NCBI RefSeq assembly: GCF_019242955.1
Contig: NZ_CP066129.1
Coordinates: 1,922,001-1,986,000, forward strand
Reading direction: 5' to 3'
DNA: 64,000 bases
DNA from: Morganella morganii
GTDB taxonomy: Bacteria; Pseudomonadota; Gammaproteobacteria; Enterobacterales; Enterobacteriaceae
Below the pieces are notes generated by a model. The model did not search any database and was not told where the DNA came from. It worked only from the letters and a program-made list of their open reading frames with translations. The position numbers and the translations under genes were made by a program. Below, piece by piece: positions 1-9,898 of the stretch. The first letter of the stretch is position 1, and each line of letters begins with the position of its first letter.

Positions 1-207
<207 letters not shown>

Positions 208-606
208 TTACATGTACGGCGAAAAAATCTGCTGCCACGGCAGATACCAGATATTCGCTATCACCATCAGGATCATGGATATAAAGGTTGCCGCCATTCC
301 GGTCCGCCGCCAGCGGTTCTCGCGGTGTTTTAATCCGTAAGAGTGAAAAAGACGGCCGGCAATCAGAATGATCCCGCAGATATGCACCATCCACACCAGG
401 GCGCCGTTCTGCTCCATTACCAGTAAGAGCAGGAGTGCAACGGGGATATACTCAACCGCATTGCCCTGCACACGGATAGCCGTCTGTAATTCGTAAAATC
501 CGCCGTCACCATAGGCAACGCGGTAAAGTGTCCGCAGTTTAATCACATCGAGTGATAGTTTAATGATTAACAGCGCACCCAGTACAATATAAAGGGAACT
601 AACCAT
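208..606 (-). CDS. yecN: YecN, MAPEG-family inner-membrane protein
   Basis: A 132-residue, strongly hydrophobic protein with about four membrane segments (roughly residues 4-24, 52-70, 72-90 and 105-122). It has the MAPEG hallmark of a polar first loop containing R-x-x-x-x-N (IRVQGNAVEY, about 44-53), here followed by EYIPVALLLL. MAPEG proteins include glutathione-dependent membrane enzymes, but the bacterial YecN subgroup has no established reaction. It lies just upstream of cmoA on the same strand, the arrangement seen in E. coli near aspS. The start is ATG at 606. The family is clear and the function unknown. Confidence 0.85.
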   Translation of the reverse strand: MVSSLYIVLGALLIIKLSLDVIKLRTLYRVAYGDGGFYELQTAIRVQGNAVEYIPVALLLLLVMEQNGALVWMVHICGIILIAGRLFHSYGLKHRENRWRRTGMAATFISMILMVIANIWYLPWQQIFSPYM

Positions 607-863
607 TTTTTACTCCATGGCCAATTGAAACAGCAAAATAATGATAAACCTCAAAGCAGCGGGTAACACAATCTTTAATATTAATGCATACTGAATTATT
701 TGAAAATTATCAATTAGTGTCTAAATTCTCTGTGGCAGATGTGCGGTTTGCTCTTATCTCATCAGGAATTTTCCACTATAATGATCGCCTTTTTGACATT
801 TCTTCATAAAGAACCATGCCAAAATTTTGCAGAAACGCACAATAGCGGACAAAAGGATATCGT

Positions 864-2633
864 ATGCGTACTAATTATTGTGGGCAGCTCAACAGTGCTC
901 ACATCGATCAAAAAGTAACCCTTAGTGGTTGGGTAAACCGTCGTCGTGATCTCGGGGGTTTGATTTTTATCGATATGCGTGACCGTGAAGGCATCGTTCA
1001 GGTTTTCTTCGATCCCGATCAAAAAGAAGCATTTGCCAAAGCGTCTGAATTACGGAATGAATTCTGTATTCAGATTACCGGAATTGTCCGCGCGCGACCT
1101 GAAAATCAAATTAATAAAGAGATGGCGACCGGCAGTGTGGAAGTGCATGCAGATGGCCTGACTATTTTTAACCGCTCTGAGCCGTTACCGCTCGACAGCA
1201 ACCATGAAAATACCGAAGAGATGCGTCTGAAATACCGCTATCTCGACCTGCGCCGCAGCGAAATGGCGAACCGCCTGAAAACCCGTGCACGCATCACCGG
1301 TTTTGTCCGCCGCTTCATGGACAGCGAAGGGTTCCTCGATATCGAAACCCCGATGCTGACCAAAGCCACACCGGAAGGTGCCCGTGACTACCTGGTGCCG
1401 AGCCGTGTGCACAAGGGCAAATTCTACGCGCTGCCGCAGTCTCCGCAACTGTTCAAACAACTTCTGATGATGTCCGGATTTGACCGTTATTATCAGATCG
1501 TAAAATGTTTCCGTGATGAAGATTTACGTGCTGACCGTCAGCCGGAATTCACTCAGATCGATGTGGAAACCTCTTTCATGACCGCTGATCAGGTTCGTGC
1601 AACGATGGAACGCATGATCCGCTTACTGTGGAATGAAATCATCAATGTTGAACTGGGCGATTTCCCGGTGATGACATTCGCGGAAGCGATGCGCCGCTTT
1701 GGTTCTGATAAGCCGGATTTACGTAACCCGCTGGAACTGACTGATATCGCCGACCTGGTGAAAAATTCTGAATTCTCGGTATTTGCTGACGCGGCAAATG
1801 ATCCGAAAGGCCGTGTTGCGGCACTGTGTGTCACCGGCGGCGCGGAAATGACCCGCAAACAGATTGATGAATACGGTAAATTTGTCGGTATCTACGGCGC
1901 GAAAGGTTTGGCGTGGATGAAAGTGAACGATCGCTCTGCCGGTATTGAGGGTGTTCAGTCTCCGGTCGCCAAATTCCTGACTGCAGAAACCGTTGAAGCT
2001 ATTCTGGAGCGCACAGATGCACAGACCGGCGACATCATTTTCTTCGGCGCAGGCGCGAAAGGCACTGTGACCGATGCAATGGGCGCGCTGCGTCTGAAAA
2101 CCGGCCGTGATCTGAACCTGACCGACCTGAACAGCTGGCGCCCGCTGTGGGTGATAGACTTCCCGATGTTTGAGGATGACGGCGAAGGCGGCCTGACCGC
2201 AATGCACCATCCGTTCACCTCACCGCGTGACATGTCACCGGAAGAGCTGAAAAATGCACCGGAAGAGGCGATCGCTAACGCCTATGATATGGTTATCAAC
2301 GGTTATGAAGTGGGCGGCGGCTCTGTCCGTATCCACCGTAACGAAATGCAGCAGACGGTCTTCGGTATTCTGGGGATCACCCCGGAAGAACAGCGCCGCA
2401 AATTCGGCTTCCTGCTCGATGCTTTACAATACGGCACACCACCGCATGCGGGTCTGGCATTTGGTCTTGACCGTCTGGTGATGCTGCTGACCGGTACTGA
2501 AAATATCCGTGATGTTATCGCGTTCCCGAAAACCACGGCTGCTGCCTGTCTGATGACAGATGCACCGAGCTTCGCGAATGACGATGCCCTGAAAGAACTG
2601 GCGATTGCAGTAACTCAGAAAGAGAGTGACTGA
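864..2633 (+). CDS. aspS: Aspartyl-tRNA synthetase
   Basis: A 589-residue class II aminoacyl-tRNA synthetase, essentially the usual bacterial length (E. coli 590). The N-terminal OB-fold anticodon-binding domain (about 1-105, starting MRTNYCGQL with [19 protein letters not shown]) is followed by the catalytic core and the bacterial GAD insertion (about 290-410). Motif 2 ([18 protein letters not shown]) and the motif 3 region ([15 protein letters not shown]) are intact near 215-235 and 530-545. It charges tRNA-Asp in the cytoplasm. The stop is followed after 5 bases by nudB, so the two are almost certainly co-transcribed. Confidence 0.98.
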   Translation: MRTNYCGQLNSAHIDQKVTLSGWVNRRRDLGGLIFIDMRDREGIVQVFFDPDQKEAFAKASELRNEFCIQITGIVRARPENQINKEMATGSVEVHADGLTIFNRSEPLPLDSNHENTEEMRLKYRYLDLRRSEMANRLKTRARITGFVRRFMDSEGFLDIETPMLTKATPEGARDYLVPSRVHKGKFYALPQSPQLFKQLLMMSGFDRYYQIVKCFRDEDLRADRQPEFTQIDVETSFMTADQVRATMERMIRLLWNEIINVELGDFPVMTFAEAMRRFGSDKPDLRNPLELTDIADLVKNSEFSVFADAANDPKGRVAALCVTGGAEMTRKQIDEYGKFVGIYGAKGLAWMKVNDRSAGIEGVQSPVAKFLTAETVEAILERTDAQTGDIIFFGAGAKGTVTDAMGALRLKTGRDLNLTDLNSWRPLWVIDFPMFEDDGEGGLTAMHHPFTSPRDMSPEELKNAPEEAIANAYDMVINGYEVGGGSVRIHRNEMQQTVFGILGITPEEQRRKFGFLLDALQYGTPPHAGLAFGLDRLVMLLTGTENIRDVIAFPKTTAAACLMTDAPSFANDDALKELAIAVTQKESD

Positions 2634-2638
2634 ATCTG

Positions 2639-3091
2639 ATGGCTTTTAAGCGCCCTGAATCTGTGCTGGTGGTTATCTGTGAGCAGGAAACGGGGCGTGT
2701 TCTGATGTTACAGCGCCGTGACGATCCTGCTTTCTGGCAGTCCGTCACCGGCAGTCTGGAACCGGAAGAAACTCCCCGCGATGCGGCACTGCGGGAAGTA
2801 AAAGAAGAAACCGGTATTGATATTCTTGCGGAAGGGCTGCGGCTGACGGATTGTCAGCGTACCGTCCGCTATACCATTTTTCCGCATTTCCGTCACCGGT
2901 ATGCACCGGACGTGACGCACAATACGGAACACTGGTTTGTGTTATGCTTACCCGCGCCGAGAGCGGTTCCCTTAACGGAGCATCTGGCGTATGAATGGTT
3001 ACCGGCAGCGGATGCCGCCGGTAAAACCATCTCGCCCAGTAACGGGGAAGCAATTGAAGAATTCGTTCGTCAGTGTGTTCTTCCGCAGTGA
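2639..3091 (+). CDS. nudB: NudB, dihydroneopterin triphosphate pyrophosphohydrolase
   Basis: A 150-residue Nudix hydrolase. The Nudix box GX5EX7REUXEEXGU is complete at residues 38-60 (GSLEPEE, then REVKEETGI). Length and sequence (starting MAFKRPESVLVVI, ending near SPSNGEAIEEFV) fit NudB, which removes pyrophosphate from dihydroneopterin triphosphate in folate synthesis. It begins 5 bases after the aspS stop and is followed by yebC, the order aspS-nudB-yebC-ruvC known from E. coli. Other Nudix substrates cannot be excluded from sequence, but synteny makes the call firm. Confidence 0.93.
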   Translation: MAFKRPESVLVVICEQETGRVLMLQRRDDPAFWQSVTGSLEPEETPRDAALREVKEETGIDILAEGLRLTDCQRTVRYTIFPHFRHRYAPDVTHNTEHWFVLCLPAPRAVPLTEHLAYEWLPAADAAGKTISPSNGEAIEEFVRQCVLPQ

Positions 3092-3142
3092 CAGCGGATT
3101 TAAATGAATGAACGTCGTAAGACTTAATCTGGAGATTAGAGA

Positions 3143-3886
3143 ATGGCAGGTCATAGTAAATGGGCCAACACCAAACACCGCAAGGCCGCGCAAGATGCGA
3201 AGCGCGGTAAAATTTTCACGAAAATCATTCGTGAATTAGTCACGGCGTCGCGCATTGGTGGTCCTGATCCTGCATCTAACCCACGTCTGCGTGCGGCAGT
3301 GGATAAAGCGTTAGCAAATAACATGACCCGCGATACCCTGAACCGTGCGATTGCACGCGGGGCGGGTAATGATGAAAACGATAACATGGAATCCATCGTA
3401 TACGAAGGTTACGGCCCGGGCGGTACTGCTGTCATGGTGGAATGCCTGACCGATAACCGTAAACGTACGGTTTCTGATGTCCGCCACGCGTTCACCAAAA
3501 CCGGCGGGAACCTGGGAACAGACGGTTCTGTGGCTTATCTGTTTACCCGCAAAGGTATTATTTCCTATGCACCGGGTCTGGATGAAGATGCGGTAATGGA
3601 TGCGGCGCTGGAAGCCGGTGCTGATGACGTTGAAACCTTTGATGACGGCGCTATCGACGTTTACACTGCCTGGGAAATTCTGGGTGATGTGAAAGACGCG
3701 ATGGACGCAGCCGGTTTCAAAGCGGAATCTGCCGAAGTATCGATGATCCCGTCCACCAAAGCGGATCTGGATGCGGAAACCGCACCAAAACTGATGCGCC
3801 TTATCGATATGCTGGAAGACTCTGACGATGTGCAGGAAGTCTACCACAACGGCGATATCTCAGACGAAGTTGCAGCGCTGCTGTAA
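3143..3886 (+). CDS. yebC: YebC/TACO1-family protein
   Basis: A 247-residue protein starting [18 protein letters not shown], the signature N-terminus of the YebC/PmpR/TACO1 family, and full length. Members have been described as DNA-binding regulators and, more recently, as factors that help ribosomes at proline-rich stalls. The acidic C-terminal part ([19 protein letters not shown]) is typical. A good ribosome binding site (GGAG) precedes the ATG. It lies between nudB and ruvC and is followed by a hairpin terminator, so ruvC may have its own promoter. Confidence 0.95.
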   Translation: MAGHSKWANTKHRKAAQDAKRGKIFTKIIRELVTASRIGGPDPASNPRLRAAVDKALANNMTRDTLNRAIARGAGNDENDNMESIVYEGYGPGGTAVMVECLTDNRKRTVSDVRHAFTKTGGNLGTDGSVAYLFTRKGIISYAPGLDEDAVMDAALEAGADDVETFDDGAIDVYTAWEILGDVKDAMDAAGFKAESAEVSMIPSTKADLDAETAPKLMRLIDMLEDSDDVQEVYHNGDISDEVAALL

Positions 3887-3904
3887 TTTCCGTCACTCAC
3901 TCCG

Positions 3905-3950
3905 CAGAGGATGCGCCGTTGTGCGCATCCCTCTGTTTTCTTTCTTTTTT
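3905..3950 (+). terminator. Rho-independent terminator after yebC
   Basis: The arms AGAGGATGCGC and GCGCATCCCTCT pair with one bulged C, followed by a T-rich tract that includes a run of six Ts. It lies directly after the yebC stop and before ruvC. Confidence 0.75.
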
Positions 3951-3975
3951 CCTGTTGTGACAATACGGTCCTCCT

Positions 3976-4500
3976 ATGGCAATTATTCTCGGTATTGACC
4001 CCGGATCGCGGGTAACCGGTTATGGTGTTATCCGCCAGCAGGGACGCCGTCTGCTTTATATCGGCAGCGGTTGTATCCGCACACAGGTGGATGATCTCCC
4101 GTCCCGGCTGGGCAAAATATACGCCGGTGTCAGTGAAATAATCACACAGTATCAGCCGGATTGTTTTGCCATCGAGCAGGTCTTTATGGCCAAAAATGCC
4201 GATTCCGCCCTGAAACTGGGACAGGCCCGCGGTGTGGCTATCCTTGCGGCGGTGAATAATAATCTGCCGGTATTCGAGTACGCGGCGCGCCAGGTGAAAC
4301 AAACCGTCACCGGCACCGGTGCGGCGGAAAAAGCACAGGTGCAGCATATGGTGCGCTCGATACTGAAACTGTCAGCGGCACCGCAGGCGGACGCAGCAGA
4401 TGCGCTGGCGATTGCTATCACACACTGTCATTTCAACCAAAACCTGGTGCAGATGGGACAACCCCGTCTGGTCATGGCGCGCGGACGGCTCAAAGAGTAA
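3976..4500 (+). CDS. ruvC: RuvC, Holliday junction resolvase
   Basis: A 174-residue endonuclease that cuts Holliday junctions with RuvAB during recombinational repair. It opens [18 protein letters not shown] with the first catalytic Asp at residue 8. The second acidic residue lies in FAIEQVF, and the C-terminal pair lies in the [13 protein letters not shown] segment near 139-150. The length matches the family. It is separated from yebC by a terminator and from ruvA by about 100 bases that contain a LexA box, so ruvC is probably not part of the SOS-regulated ruvAB unit, as in E. coli. Confidence 0.97.
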   Translation: MAIILGIDPGSRVTGYGVIRQQGRRLLYIGSGCIRTQVDDLPSRLGKIYAGVSEIITQYQPDCFAIEQVFMAKNADSALKLGQARGVAILAAVNNNLPVFEYAARQVKQTVTGTGAAEKAQVQHMVRSILKLSAAPQADAADALAIAITHCHFNQNLVQMGQPRLVMARGRLKE

Positions 4501-4533
4501 CCGCTGTCGCAGATACCCGTGATTTTCTGATGG

Positions 4534-4549
4534 CTGGATATACGTCCAG
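4534..4549 (+). promoter_or_regulatory. LexA box (SOS operator) upstream of ruvAB
   Basis: The core is CTGGATATACGTCCAG, matching the CTG-N10-CAG LexA pattern. It lies inside an 18-base palindrome, GCTGGATATACGTCCAGC, about 50 bases before the ruvA start. A T-rich stretch and a TATAAA-like -10 (in ATGCTATAAAC, from 4558) follow immediately, so a bound LexA would cover the promoter. The same palindrome plus seven Ts could also serve as the ruvC terminator. E. coli ruvAB is SOS-controlled by a very similar site. Confidence 0.85.
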
Positions 4550-4599
4550 CTTTTTTTATGCTATAAACAGGCTCTGCCGGAATCATAAAGGAGACGCGC

Positions 4600-5214
4600 G
4601 TGATCGGTCGTTTAAGAGGTATTGTGCTGGAAAAACAGCCGCCTGTCGTATTACTGGAAACCAACGGCGTGGGTTATGAAGTCCATATGCCGATGACCTG
4701 TTTCTATGAACTGCCGGATGCCGGTCAGGAAGCCATTTTATTCACACAGTTTATTGTGCGGGAAGATGCACAACTGCTGTACGGCTTTAATGATAAGCAG
4801 GAACGCGCACTGTTCCGTGAATTAATCAAAGTAAACGGCGTCGGCCCGAAACTGGCACTGGCCATTCTCTCCGGTATGTCGGCACAGCAGTTTGTGGCGG
4901 CGATCGAGCAGGGTGCCGTGGCACAGTTAATTAAACTGCCGGGCGTCGGTAAGAAAACGGCCGAGCGTCTGGTCGTGGAAATGAAAGACCGTTTCAAAGG
5001 GCTTAACGGTGACCTGTTCCGTGATGCGGAAATGTCGCTCCCGGCCAGTCAGCAGGCGGGTAACAGTCAGGCGGATGCCGAGTCTGAGGCCATCGAGGCA
5101 CTGATTTCTCTGGGGTACAAACCGCCGGAAGCCAGCCGGATGATTGCGAAGGTGTCGAAAGCCGGTTCAGACAGCGAAACGCTGATCCGCGAAGCACTGC
5201 GCGCCGCACTGTAA
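4600..5214 (+). CDS. ruvA: RuvA, Holliday junction DNA-binding subunit
   Basis: A 204-residue protein starting with GTG ([15 protein letters not shown]), preceded by AAAGGAGA. The N-terminal OB-fold (about 1-62) is followed by tandem helix-hairpin-helix motifs ([14 protein letters not shown] near 77-90 and [14 protein letters not shown] near 112-125). The flexible linker rich in Gln and Ala leads to domain III, which binds RuvB ([20 protein letters not shown]). RuvA tetramers clamp Holliday junctions and load the RuvB motor. ruvB starts 37 bases downstream, and both sit behind the LexA box. Confidence 0.97.
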   Translation: MIGRLRGIVLEKQPPVVLLETNGVGYEVHMPMTCFYELPDAGQEAILFTQFIVREDAQLLYGFNDKQERALFRELIKVNGVGPKLALAILSGMSAQQFVAAIEQGAVAQLIKLPGVGKKTAERLVVEMKDRFKGLNGDLFRDAEMSLPASQQAGNSQADAESEAIEALISLGYKPPEASRMIAKVSKAGSDSETLIREALRAAL

Positions 5215-5251
5215 CGATACATACGATGATGACACAACGGGGTGACAGGTC

Positions 5252-6262
5252 ATGATTGAAGCTGACAGACTGATTACGGCGGAAACACTGCCGGATGATG
5301 AGGTGGTGGATCGCGCTATCCGGCCAAAATTACTGGCGGAATATGTGGGTCAGCCGCAGGTCTGTTCACAGATGGAAATTTTTATCGAGGCCGCCCGGCA
5401 GCGCGGGGATGCACTCGATCATCTGCTGATTTTCGGCCCGCCGGGGCTCGGAAAGACCACGCTGGCGAATATTGTCGCCAATGAGATGGGCGTCAATCTG
5501 CGTACCACCTCCGGGCCGGTACTGGAAAAAGCCGGTGATCTGGCGGCGATGCTGACCAACCTCGAACCCCATGATGTCTTATTTATCGATGAAATCCACC
5601 GCCTGTCCCCGGTGGTGGAGGAAATTCTTTATCCGGCGATGGAAGATTACCAGCTGGATATTATGATCGGAGAAGGGCCTGCCGCCCGCTCCATTAAAAT
5701 CGATCTGCCGCCGTTTACCCTGATAGGTGCAACCACCCGCGCCGGTTCACTGACATCACCGCTGCGTGACCGTTTCGGTATTGTGCAGCGTCTGGAGTTT
5801 TATAACACCGATGATCTGCAGCATATTGTCAGCCGCAGTGCCCGCTATATGGGGCTGGATATCTCGGATGACGGCGCCCGCCAGATTGCCATGCGTTCCC
5901 GCGGCACACCGCGTATCACCAACCGTCTGCTGCGCCGGGTGCGTGATTTTGCTCAGGTGAAAGGTGACGGCGGTATTGACGGGCTGATTGCCGGTCAGGC
6001 GCTGGATATGCTGAATGTGGATTCAGCCGGATTTGATTATCTGGATCGCAAATTGCTGGTCACTATTATCGATAAATTTATGGGTGGCCCGGTCGGACTG
6101 GATAATCTGGCTGCGGCTATTGGTGAAGAGCGGGAAACGATTGAAGATGTGATCGAGCCTTTCTTAATCCAGCAGGGCTTTATTCAGCGAACACCGCGCG
6201 GACGGCTTGCCACCGTACATGCCTATCGTCATTTCGGCATTGAACATAACGGAAATGATTAA
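5252..6262 (+). CDS. ruvB: RuvB, Holliday junction branch-migration ATPase
   Basis: A 336-residue AAA+ ATPase of standard length. Walker A is GPPGLGKTT (62-70), Walker B is LFIDEIHRL (about 110-118), and sensor 1 lies in [10 protein letters not shown]. The C-terminal winged helix contains the conserved [15 protein letters not shown] segment. RuvB hexamers pump DNA through RuvA-bound junctions. A good Shine-Dalgarno (GGGGTGACAGG) precedes ATG at 5252. It is the last gene of the SOS-regulated ruvAB unit and is followed by a GC-rich hairpin terminator. Confidence 0.98.
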   Translation: MIEADRLITAETLPDDEVVDRAIRPKLLAEYVGQPQVCSQMEIFIEAARQRGDALDHLLIFGPPGLGKTTLANIVANEMGVNLRTTSGPVLEKAGDLAAMLTNLEPHDVLFIDEIHRLSPVVEEILYPAMEDYQLDIMIGEGPAARSIKIDLPPFTLIGATTRAGSLTSPLRDRFGIVQRLEFYNTDDLQHIVSRSARYMGLDISDDGARQIAMRSRGTPRITNRLLRRVRDFAQVKGDGGIDGLIAGQALDMLNVDSAGFDYLDRKLLVTIIDKFMGGPVGLDNLAAAIGEERETIEDVIEPFLIQQGFIQRTPRGRLATVHAYRHFGIEHNGND

Positions 6263-6267
6263 TAATC

Positions 6268-6295
6268 CGGCCGGTTTATTCCGGCCGTAATTTTC
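6268..6295 (+). terminator. Terminator after ruvB
   Basis: A CGGCCGG / CCGGCCG stem with a six-base loop lies six bases after the ruvB stop, followed by TAATTTTCTC. The stem is GC-rich and the T tract moderate. Confidence 0.65.
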
Positions 6296-6473
6296 TCCGG
6301 TAAACATAATATGCTTATCATTTTGCCAAGTGATAATTAAATGGCTTTTTTGGGGAATAATCCGGGATGATTTCCCTGTAATTGGTTGTTTTTCGACATT
6401 TAAAAATTGGTATGCATTGCCTTAACCCTGTAATGTACAAGGATGATTTCGTTAAAGGGAAAAGGAACCGACT

Positions 6474-7208
6474 ATGCGCGTTCATTTTATTATTCATGAC
6501 TACTTTGAAGCACCGGGCGCCTATGAATATTGGGCAAGGAAGAACAATTACGATGTCACATTCACCCGTCTGTATGAAGGTGATAAATTACCGGACAGTA
6601 TCGGCGGAATTGATTTTCTGATTGTAATGGGCGGCCCGCAAAATCCGGAAACCACCACCGCGGAATGTCCTTATTTTGATTCCAAAAAAGAGCAGGCATT
6701 TATCGCCAATGCTATCAATTCAAATAAAGTGGTTATCGGGGTCTGCCTCGGGGCTCAGCTTATCGGTGAGGCATTAGGCGCGCCGTATACACAGAGCCCG
6801 GAGAAAGAATTCGGCAAGTTCACTATTCATATGACCAATGCAGGAAAACGCAGCCAGCTGTTTTCTCATTTCGGTGATTCTCTGGGTGTGGGGCACTGGC
6901 ATTATGATATGCCGGGGTTAACTGACGATGCGCAGATTATGGCTTTCAGTGCCGGTTGTCCGCGTCAGATTATTGAATATACCAAACGCGTTTACGGCTT
7001 CCAGTGCCATATGGAACTGACCCGTGATGTGGCCGAATACCTTATCCTTAACGGGGAAGATGATCTGAAATCTGCCTCCGGATTCCGTTTTGTCGATACA
7101 CCAAGTGCAATCCGCCGCCACAGCTACAGTGAAATGAATGAAAAACTCATCACGTTTCTCGACAAGCTGGTACTGAGTGTGAAACCGGTGAAACCGAAAG
7201 TCCGGTAA
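6474..7208 (+). CDS. Class-I glutamine amidotransferase-like protein
   Basis: A 244-residue protein with the triad of class-I (GATase1) domains: Cys91 in GVCLGAQ, and His179 and Glu181 in YGFQCHMELTRD. The domain is free-standing. Such proteins are often annotated as GMP-synthase-like, and some act on gamma-glutamyl compounds. The partner synthetase or substrate cannot be read from this window. The ATG at 6474 follows AAAGGAAC at a good distance. It is a single gene flanked by terminators, between ruvB and the convergent znuB. No function beyond the family is claimed. Confidence 0.85.
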   Translation: MRVHFIIHDYFEAPGAYEYWARKNNYDVTFTRLYEGDKLPDSIGGIDFLIVMGGPQNPETTTAECPYFDSKKEQAFIANAINSNKVVIGVCLGAQLIGEALGAPYTQSPEKEFGKFTIHMTNAGKRSQLFSHFGDSLGVGHWHYDMPGLTDDAQIMAFSAGCPRQIIEYTKRVYGFQCHMELTRDVAEYLILNGEDDLKSASGFRFVDTPSAIRRHSYSEMNEKLITFLDKLVLSVKPVKPKVR

Positions 7209-7246
7209 TATCAGAAATAGTGTAATAACACGGTACGAGAAAAAAT

Positions 7247-7273
7247 AAAAAGCCCTGAAAATCAGGGCTTTTT
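7247..7273. terminator. Bidirectional terminator between the amidotransferase gene and znuB
   Basis: The stem AAAAAGCCCTGA / TCAGGGCTTTTT has a three-base loop. The A-rich left flank and T-rich right flank let it terminate convergent transcription from both sides. Confidence 0.88.
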
Positions 7274-7303
7274 CTGTATATGAAATTAACGCTGTATATA
7301 CAA

Positions 7304-8089
7304 TTAATTATGCGGTTTCACCAGCAGGCTGAGAATAAAGCAGCAGGCAGCACACAGCACCACGGACGGACCTGCCGGGGTATCGTAAAAGGCGGAGAAG
7401 GCTAAACCGCCGGTGATAGATATCATCCCTGTAACAACTGCACCTGCGGCCATCTGTTCCGGTGTCCGTGCAAAGCGGCGGGCAGCCGCGGCAGGAATAA
7501 TCAGCAGAGAGGTGATTATCAGAGCACCGACAAACTTCATGGCAAGGCCGATAGTCAGCGCGGTAACCAGCATCAGCATCATCCGCAGTCTGCCGGGATT
7601 GATACCGTCGACAAACGCCAGCTCCGGGCTGATTGTCAGCGAGAGCAGATTACGCCACTGCCACATCAGCAACCCGGTAACAATCGTGACACCCACTGCA
7701 ATCGGCAGCAGATCCTCGTAAGTTACCGAGAGCAGATCACCGAACAGATACGCCATCAGATCAACCCGCACATTCGACATCAGGCTGACCACCACCAGGC
7801 CGAGAGACAGCGCACTGTGCGCCATAATACCCAGCAGTGTATCCACCGCCAGCTGCGGACGGCGTTCCAGCCAGACCAGCAGCATCGCCAGTATCAGCGT
7901 CACGGCAATTACCGCATAAAACGGACTGACATTCAGCAGCAGACCAAACGCGACCCCGAGCAGCGAGGCGTGTGCCAGGGTATCCCCGAAATAGGACATC
8001 CGCCGCCAGACCACAAAAGAGCCGAGCGGACCGGCTGCTATCGCCAGCAGTATCCCGGCAAGCCAGCCCGGTAACAGTAATTCAATCAT
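7304..8089 (-). CDS. znuB: ZnuB, high-affinity zinc ABC transporter permease
   Basis: A 261-residue integral membrane protein with about seven or eight hydrophobic segments, of the ABC-3 family (metal permease). The conserved cytoplasmic region ([15 protein letters not shown], about 35-49) near the N-terminus and [20 protein letters not shown] near 195-215 are family features. With ZnuA and ZnuC it imports zinc across the inner membrane. Its start overlaps the end of znuC by 8 bases, so the two are translationally coupled. It is the last gene of the znuCB unit and ends at the bidirectional terminator. Confidence 0.96.
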   Translation of the reverse strand: MIELLLPGWLAGILLAIAAGPLGSFVVWRRMSYFGDTLAHASLLGVAFGLLLNVSPFYAVIAVTLILAMLLVWLERRPQLAVDTLLGIMAHSALSLGLVVVSLMSNVRVDLMAYLFGDLLSVTYEDLLPIAVGVTIVTGLLMWQWRNLLSLTISPELAFVDGINPGRLRMMLMLVTALTIGLAMKFVGALIITSLLIIPAAAARRFARTPEQMAAGAVVTGMISITGGLAFSAFYDTPAGPSVVLCAACCFILSLLVKPHN

Positions 8090-8891
8090 GGCGGCACTCC
8101 GGGGCGGGTTTTACAGAGGTATCTGCCGGGGCATGATTCCCGCAGCAGGGGGCAGACGGCGACAATACCGCACTGCCGTTTTCATGGCTGTGATTGTGAT
8201 GATGACGATACACGCCGATCTGTGTCGCGGCACGGGTGCCGAACATGGCCGTGAATTCCGGATGAGCGGCCACGATATCCGGCTCACCGGAGCAGCAGAT
8301 ATGGCGGTTGATACACAGCACGGTATCTGTTTTTGCCATCACCAGATGCAGATCATGGGAAACCATCAGTACCGCGCAGTTAAGCTCATCGCGCAGGCGG
8401 GTGATCAAATCATACAGTGCCACCTGACCGTTGACATCCACACCCTGAGTCGGTTCATCCAGCACCAGCAACTGCGGCCGGACGAGCAGGGCACGGGCCA
8501 GCAGCACGCGCTGCATTTCACCGCCGGACAGACGCTGCATCGGTTTGCCGGTCAGGTGGGCGGCATTGACCCGCTCAAGTGCCGCCAGACACTCATCTTT
8601 GCCGGCACCGCGTTTCAGCTGCAGAAAACGGATGACCGTCAGCGGCATTGTCGGGTCAAGATAGAGTTTTTGTGGTACATAACCGACCGTCAGCCCCGGC
8701 GCGCGGGTGACGGAGCCGGAAGTCGGTTCGGTAAGACCGAGAACCACGCGGACAATGGTGGATTTTCCCGCGCCGTTCGGCCCGAGAAGGGTGATAATTT
8801 TGCCCGGGGATAGTGTAAATGAAATGTCCTCCAGTACTGTATTCGTACCGAAAGCGACAGAAACATCATTTACCGCGATAAGTGTTGACAT
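8082..8891 (-). CDS. znuC: ZnuC, zinc ABC transporter ATPase
   Basis: A 269-residue ABC ATPase. Walker A is GPNGAGKST (37-45), the signature is [16 protein letters not shown] (about 138-153) and Walker B is [10 protein letters not shown]. The C-terminal tail is His- and Cys-rich ([12 protein letters not shown], then CCGNH and a terminal ECRHD), which suggests a metal-responsive extension; the role of the tail is inference. It drives ZnuB-mediated zinc import. It is divergent from znuA, with the shared Zur operator between them. Confidence 0.97.
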   Translation of the reverse strand: MSTLIAVNDVSVAFGTNTVLEDISFTLSPGKIITLLGPNGAGKSTIVRVVLGLTEPTSGSVTRAPGLTVGYVPQKLYLDPTMPLTVIRFLQLKRGAGKDECLAALERVNAAHLTGKPMQRLSGGEMQRVLLARALLVRPQLLVLDEPTQGVDVNGQVALYDLITRLRDELNCAVLMVSHDLHLVMAKTDTVLCINRHICCSGEPDIVAAHPEFTAMFGTRAATQIGVYRHHHNHSHENGSAVLSPSAPCCGNHAPADTSVKPAPECRHD

Positions 8892-8918
8892 AACAAATTA
8901 TTATCTTGCAGAATGAAT

Positions 8919-8942
8919 GAAACGTTATAATATAACATTCTC
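8919..8942. promoter_or_regulatory. Zur operator between znuC and znuA
   Basis: A 24-base site with core GTTATAATATAAC (8924-8936) and flanking GAAAC / ATTCTC agrees closely with the enterobacterial Zur box. The core is an inverted repeat around its centre. It lies in the 76-base gap between the divergent znuC and znuA starts, so zinc-loaded Zur should repress both directions. Confidence 0.9.
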
Positions 8943-8967
8943 ACCATCATGTCACGGAGTTTCCATT

Positions 8968-9879
8968 ATGTCGCACTCATCACGGCACGGAATAAAAACA
9001 GCGTTTATTGCTACTTTTTTGAGTCTGGCCGCACAAACCGCCAGCGCAGATGTGTTAACATCAGTACGTCCTGTCGGGTTAATTACCGCTGCAATTGCAG
9101 ACGGTGTCACGGACACACAGATTTTACTGCCGGATGGCGCATCTCCGCATGATTATGCACTCAAACCCTCTGATCTGAAAAAAATCCGGTCAGCGGATTT
9201 GGTTGTCTGGGTCGGGCCGGAGCTGGAAACCTTCCTGCAAAAGCCGCTTTCAGCTGTTCCGGAGCAAAAACAGGTTGTTATCAGTGAACTTGAGTCGGTC
9301 AGACCATTATTGCTGAAAAACGATGAAGATGATGCTCACGACGAGGACGGTCATCACCACCACGGAGAGTACAATATGCACCTGTGGATGTCGCCGGATA
9401 TTGCCCGGCAGACCGCTCAGGCAGTGTATAATAAACTCCTGGTGAGTTATCCGGATAAAAAATCTGTGCTGGACGTAAACCTGCGTAAATTCAATGGACA
9501 ACTTACTGAAACTGAGAAGAATATTGCTCAGCAGCTGGCACCGGTGAAAACACACGGGTATTTTGTTTTTCATGACGCCTATGGTTATTTTGAAAAACGT
9601 TTTGATCTTTCGCCTTCCGGGCACTTTACGGTCAACCCTGAAATTCAGCCGGGTGCGCAGACACTCAATAACATCAGATTAAAGCTGGCTGAGCAAAACG
9701 CCTTGTGTGTGTTTGCTGAGCCGCAGTTCAGGCCGGCAGTCATAAAAGCGGTGGCCAAAGGGACGAACGCGAAAATGGGCGTCCTTGACCCGCTGGGCAG
9801 CGGAATTGCAGTGGATCGTGACGGTTATACTAATTTCCTGTCACGGTTATCAGCACAGTACGCATCCTGCCTGGAGTAA
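8968..9879 (+). CDS. znuA: ZnuA, periplasmic zinc-binding protein
   Basis: With the ATG at 8968 (after CGGAG) the product has 303 residues and a clean signal peptide ending near AQTASA. An in-frame ATG at 8917 would add 17 residues, lie next to the Zur box and spoil the signal, so it is rejected. A His- and Asp-rich loop ([16 protein letters not shown]) precedes MHLWMSPD, which carries a zinc ligand. [12 protein letters not shown] and DPLGSGI are further cluster A-I features. ZnuA hands zinc to ZnuB. mepM follows after 19 bases, as in E. coli. Confidence 0.96.
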   Translation: MSHSSRHGIKTAFIATFLSLAAQTASADVLTSVRPVGLITAAIADGVTDTQILLPDGASPHDYALKPSDLKKIRSADLVVWVGPELETFLQKPLSAVPEQKQVVISELESVRPLLLKNDEDDAHDEDGHHHHGEYNMHLWMSPDIARQTAQAVYNKLLVSYPDKKSVLDVNLRKFNGQLTETEKNIAQQLAPVKTHGYFVFHDAYGYFEKRFDLSPSGHFTVNPEIQPGAQTLNNIRLKLAEQNALCVFAEPQFRPAVIKAVAKGTNAKMGVLDPLGSGIAVDRDGYTNFLSRLSAQYASCLE

Positions 9880-9898
9880 TAAATAAGGAACAGAACGC

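Noticed and set aside
4533-4557. Simple terminator only, after ruvC
   Set aside because: The palindrome fits a LexA box with a promoter just downstream; it may also terminate, but the operator reading is better supported.
8917-8967. 17-residue extension of znuA
   Set aside because: Its ATG touches the Zur operator and displaces the signal peptide; ATG at 8968 has a good ribosome binding site.
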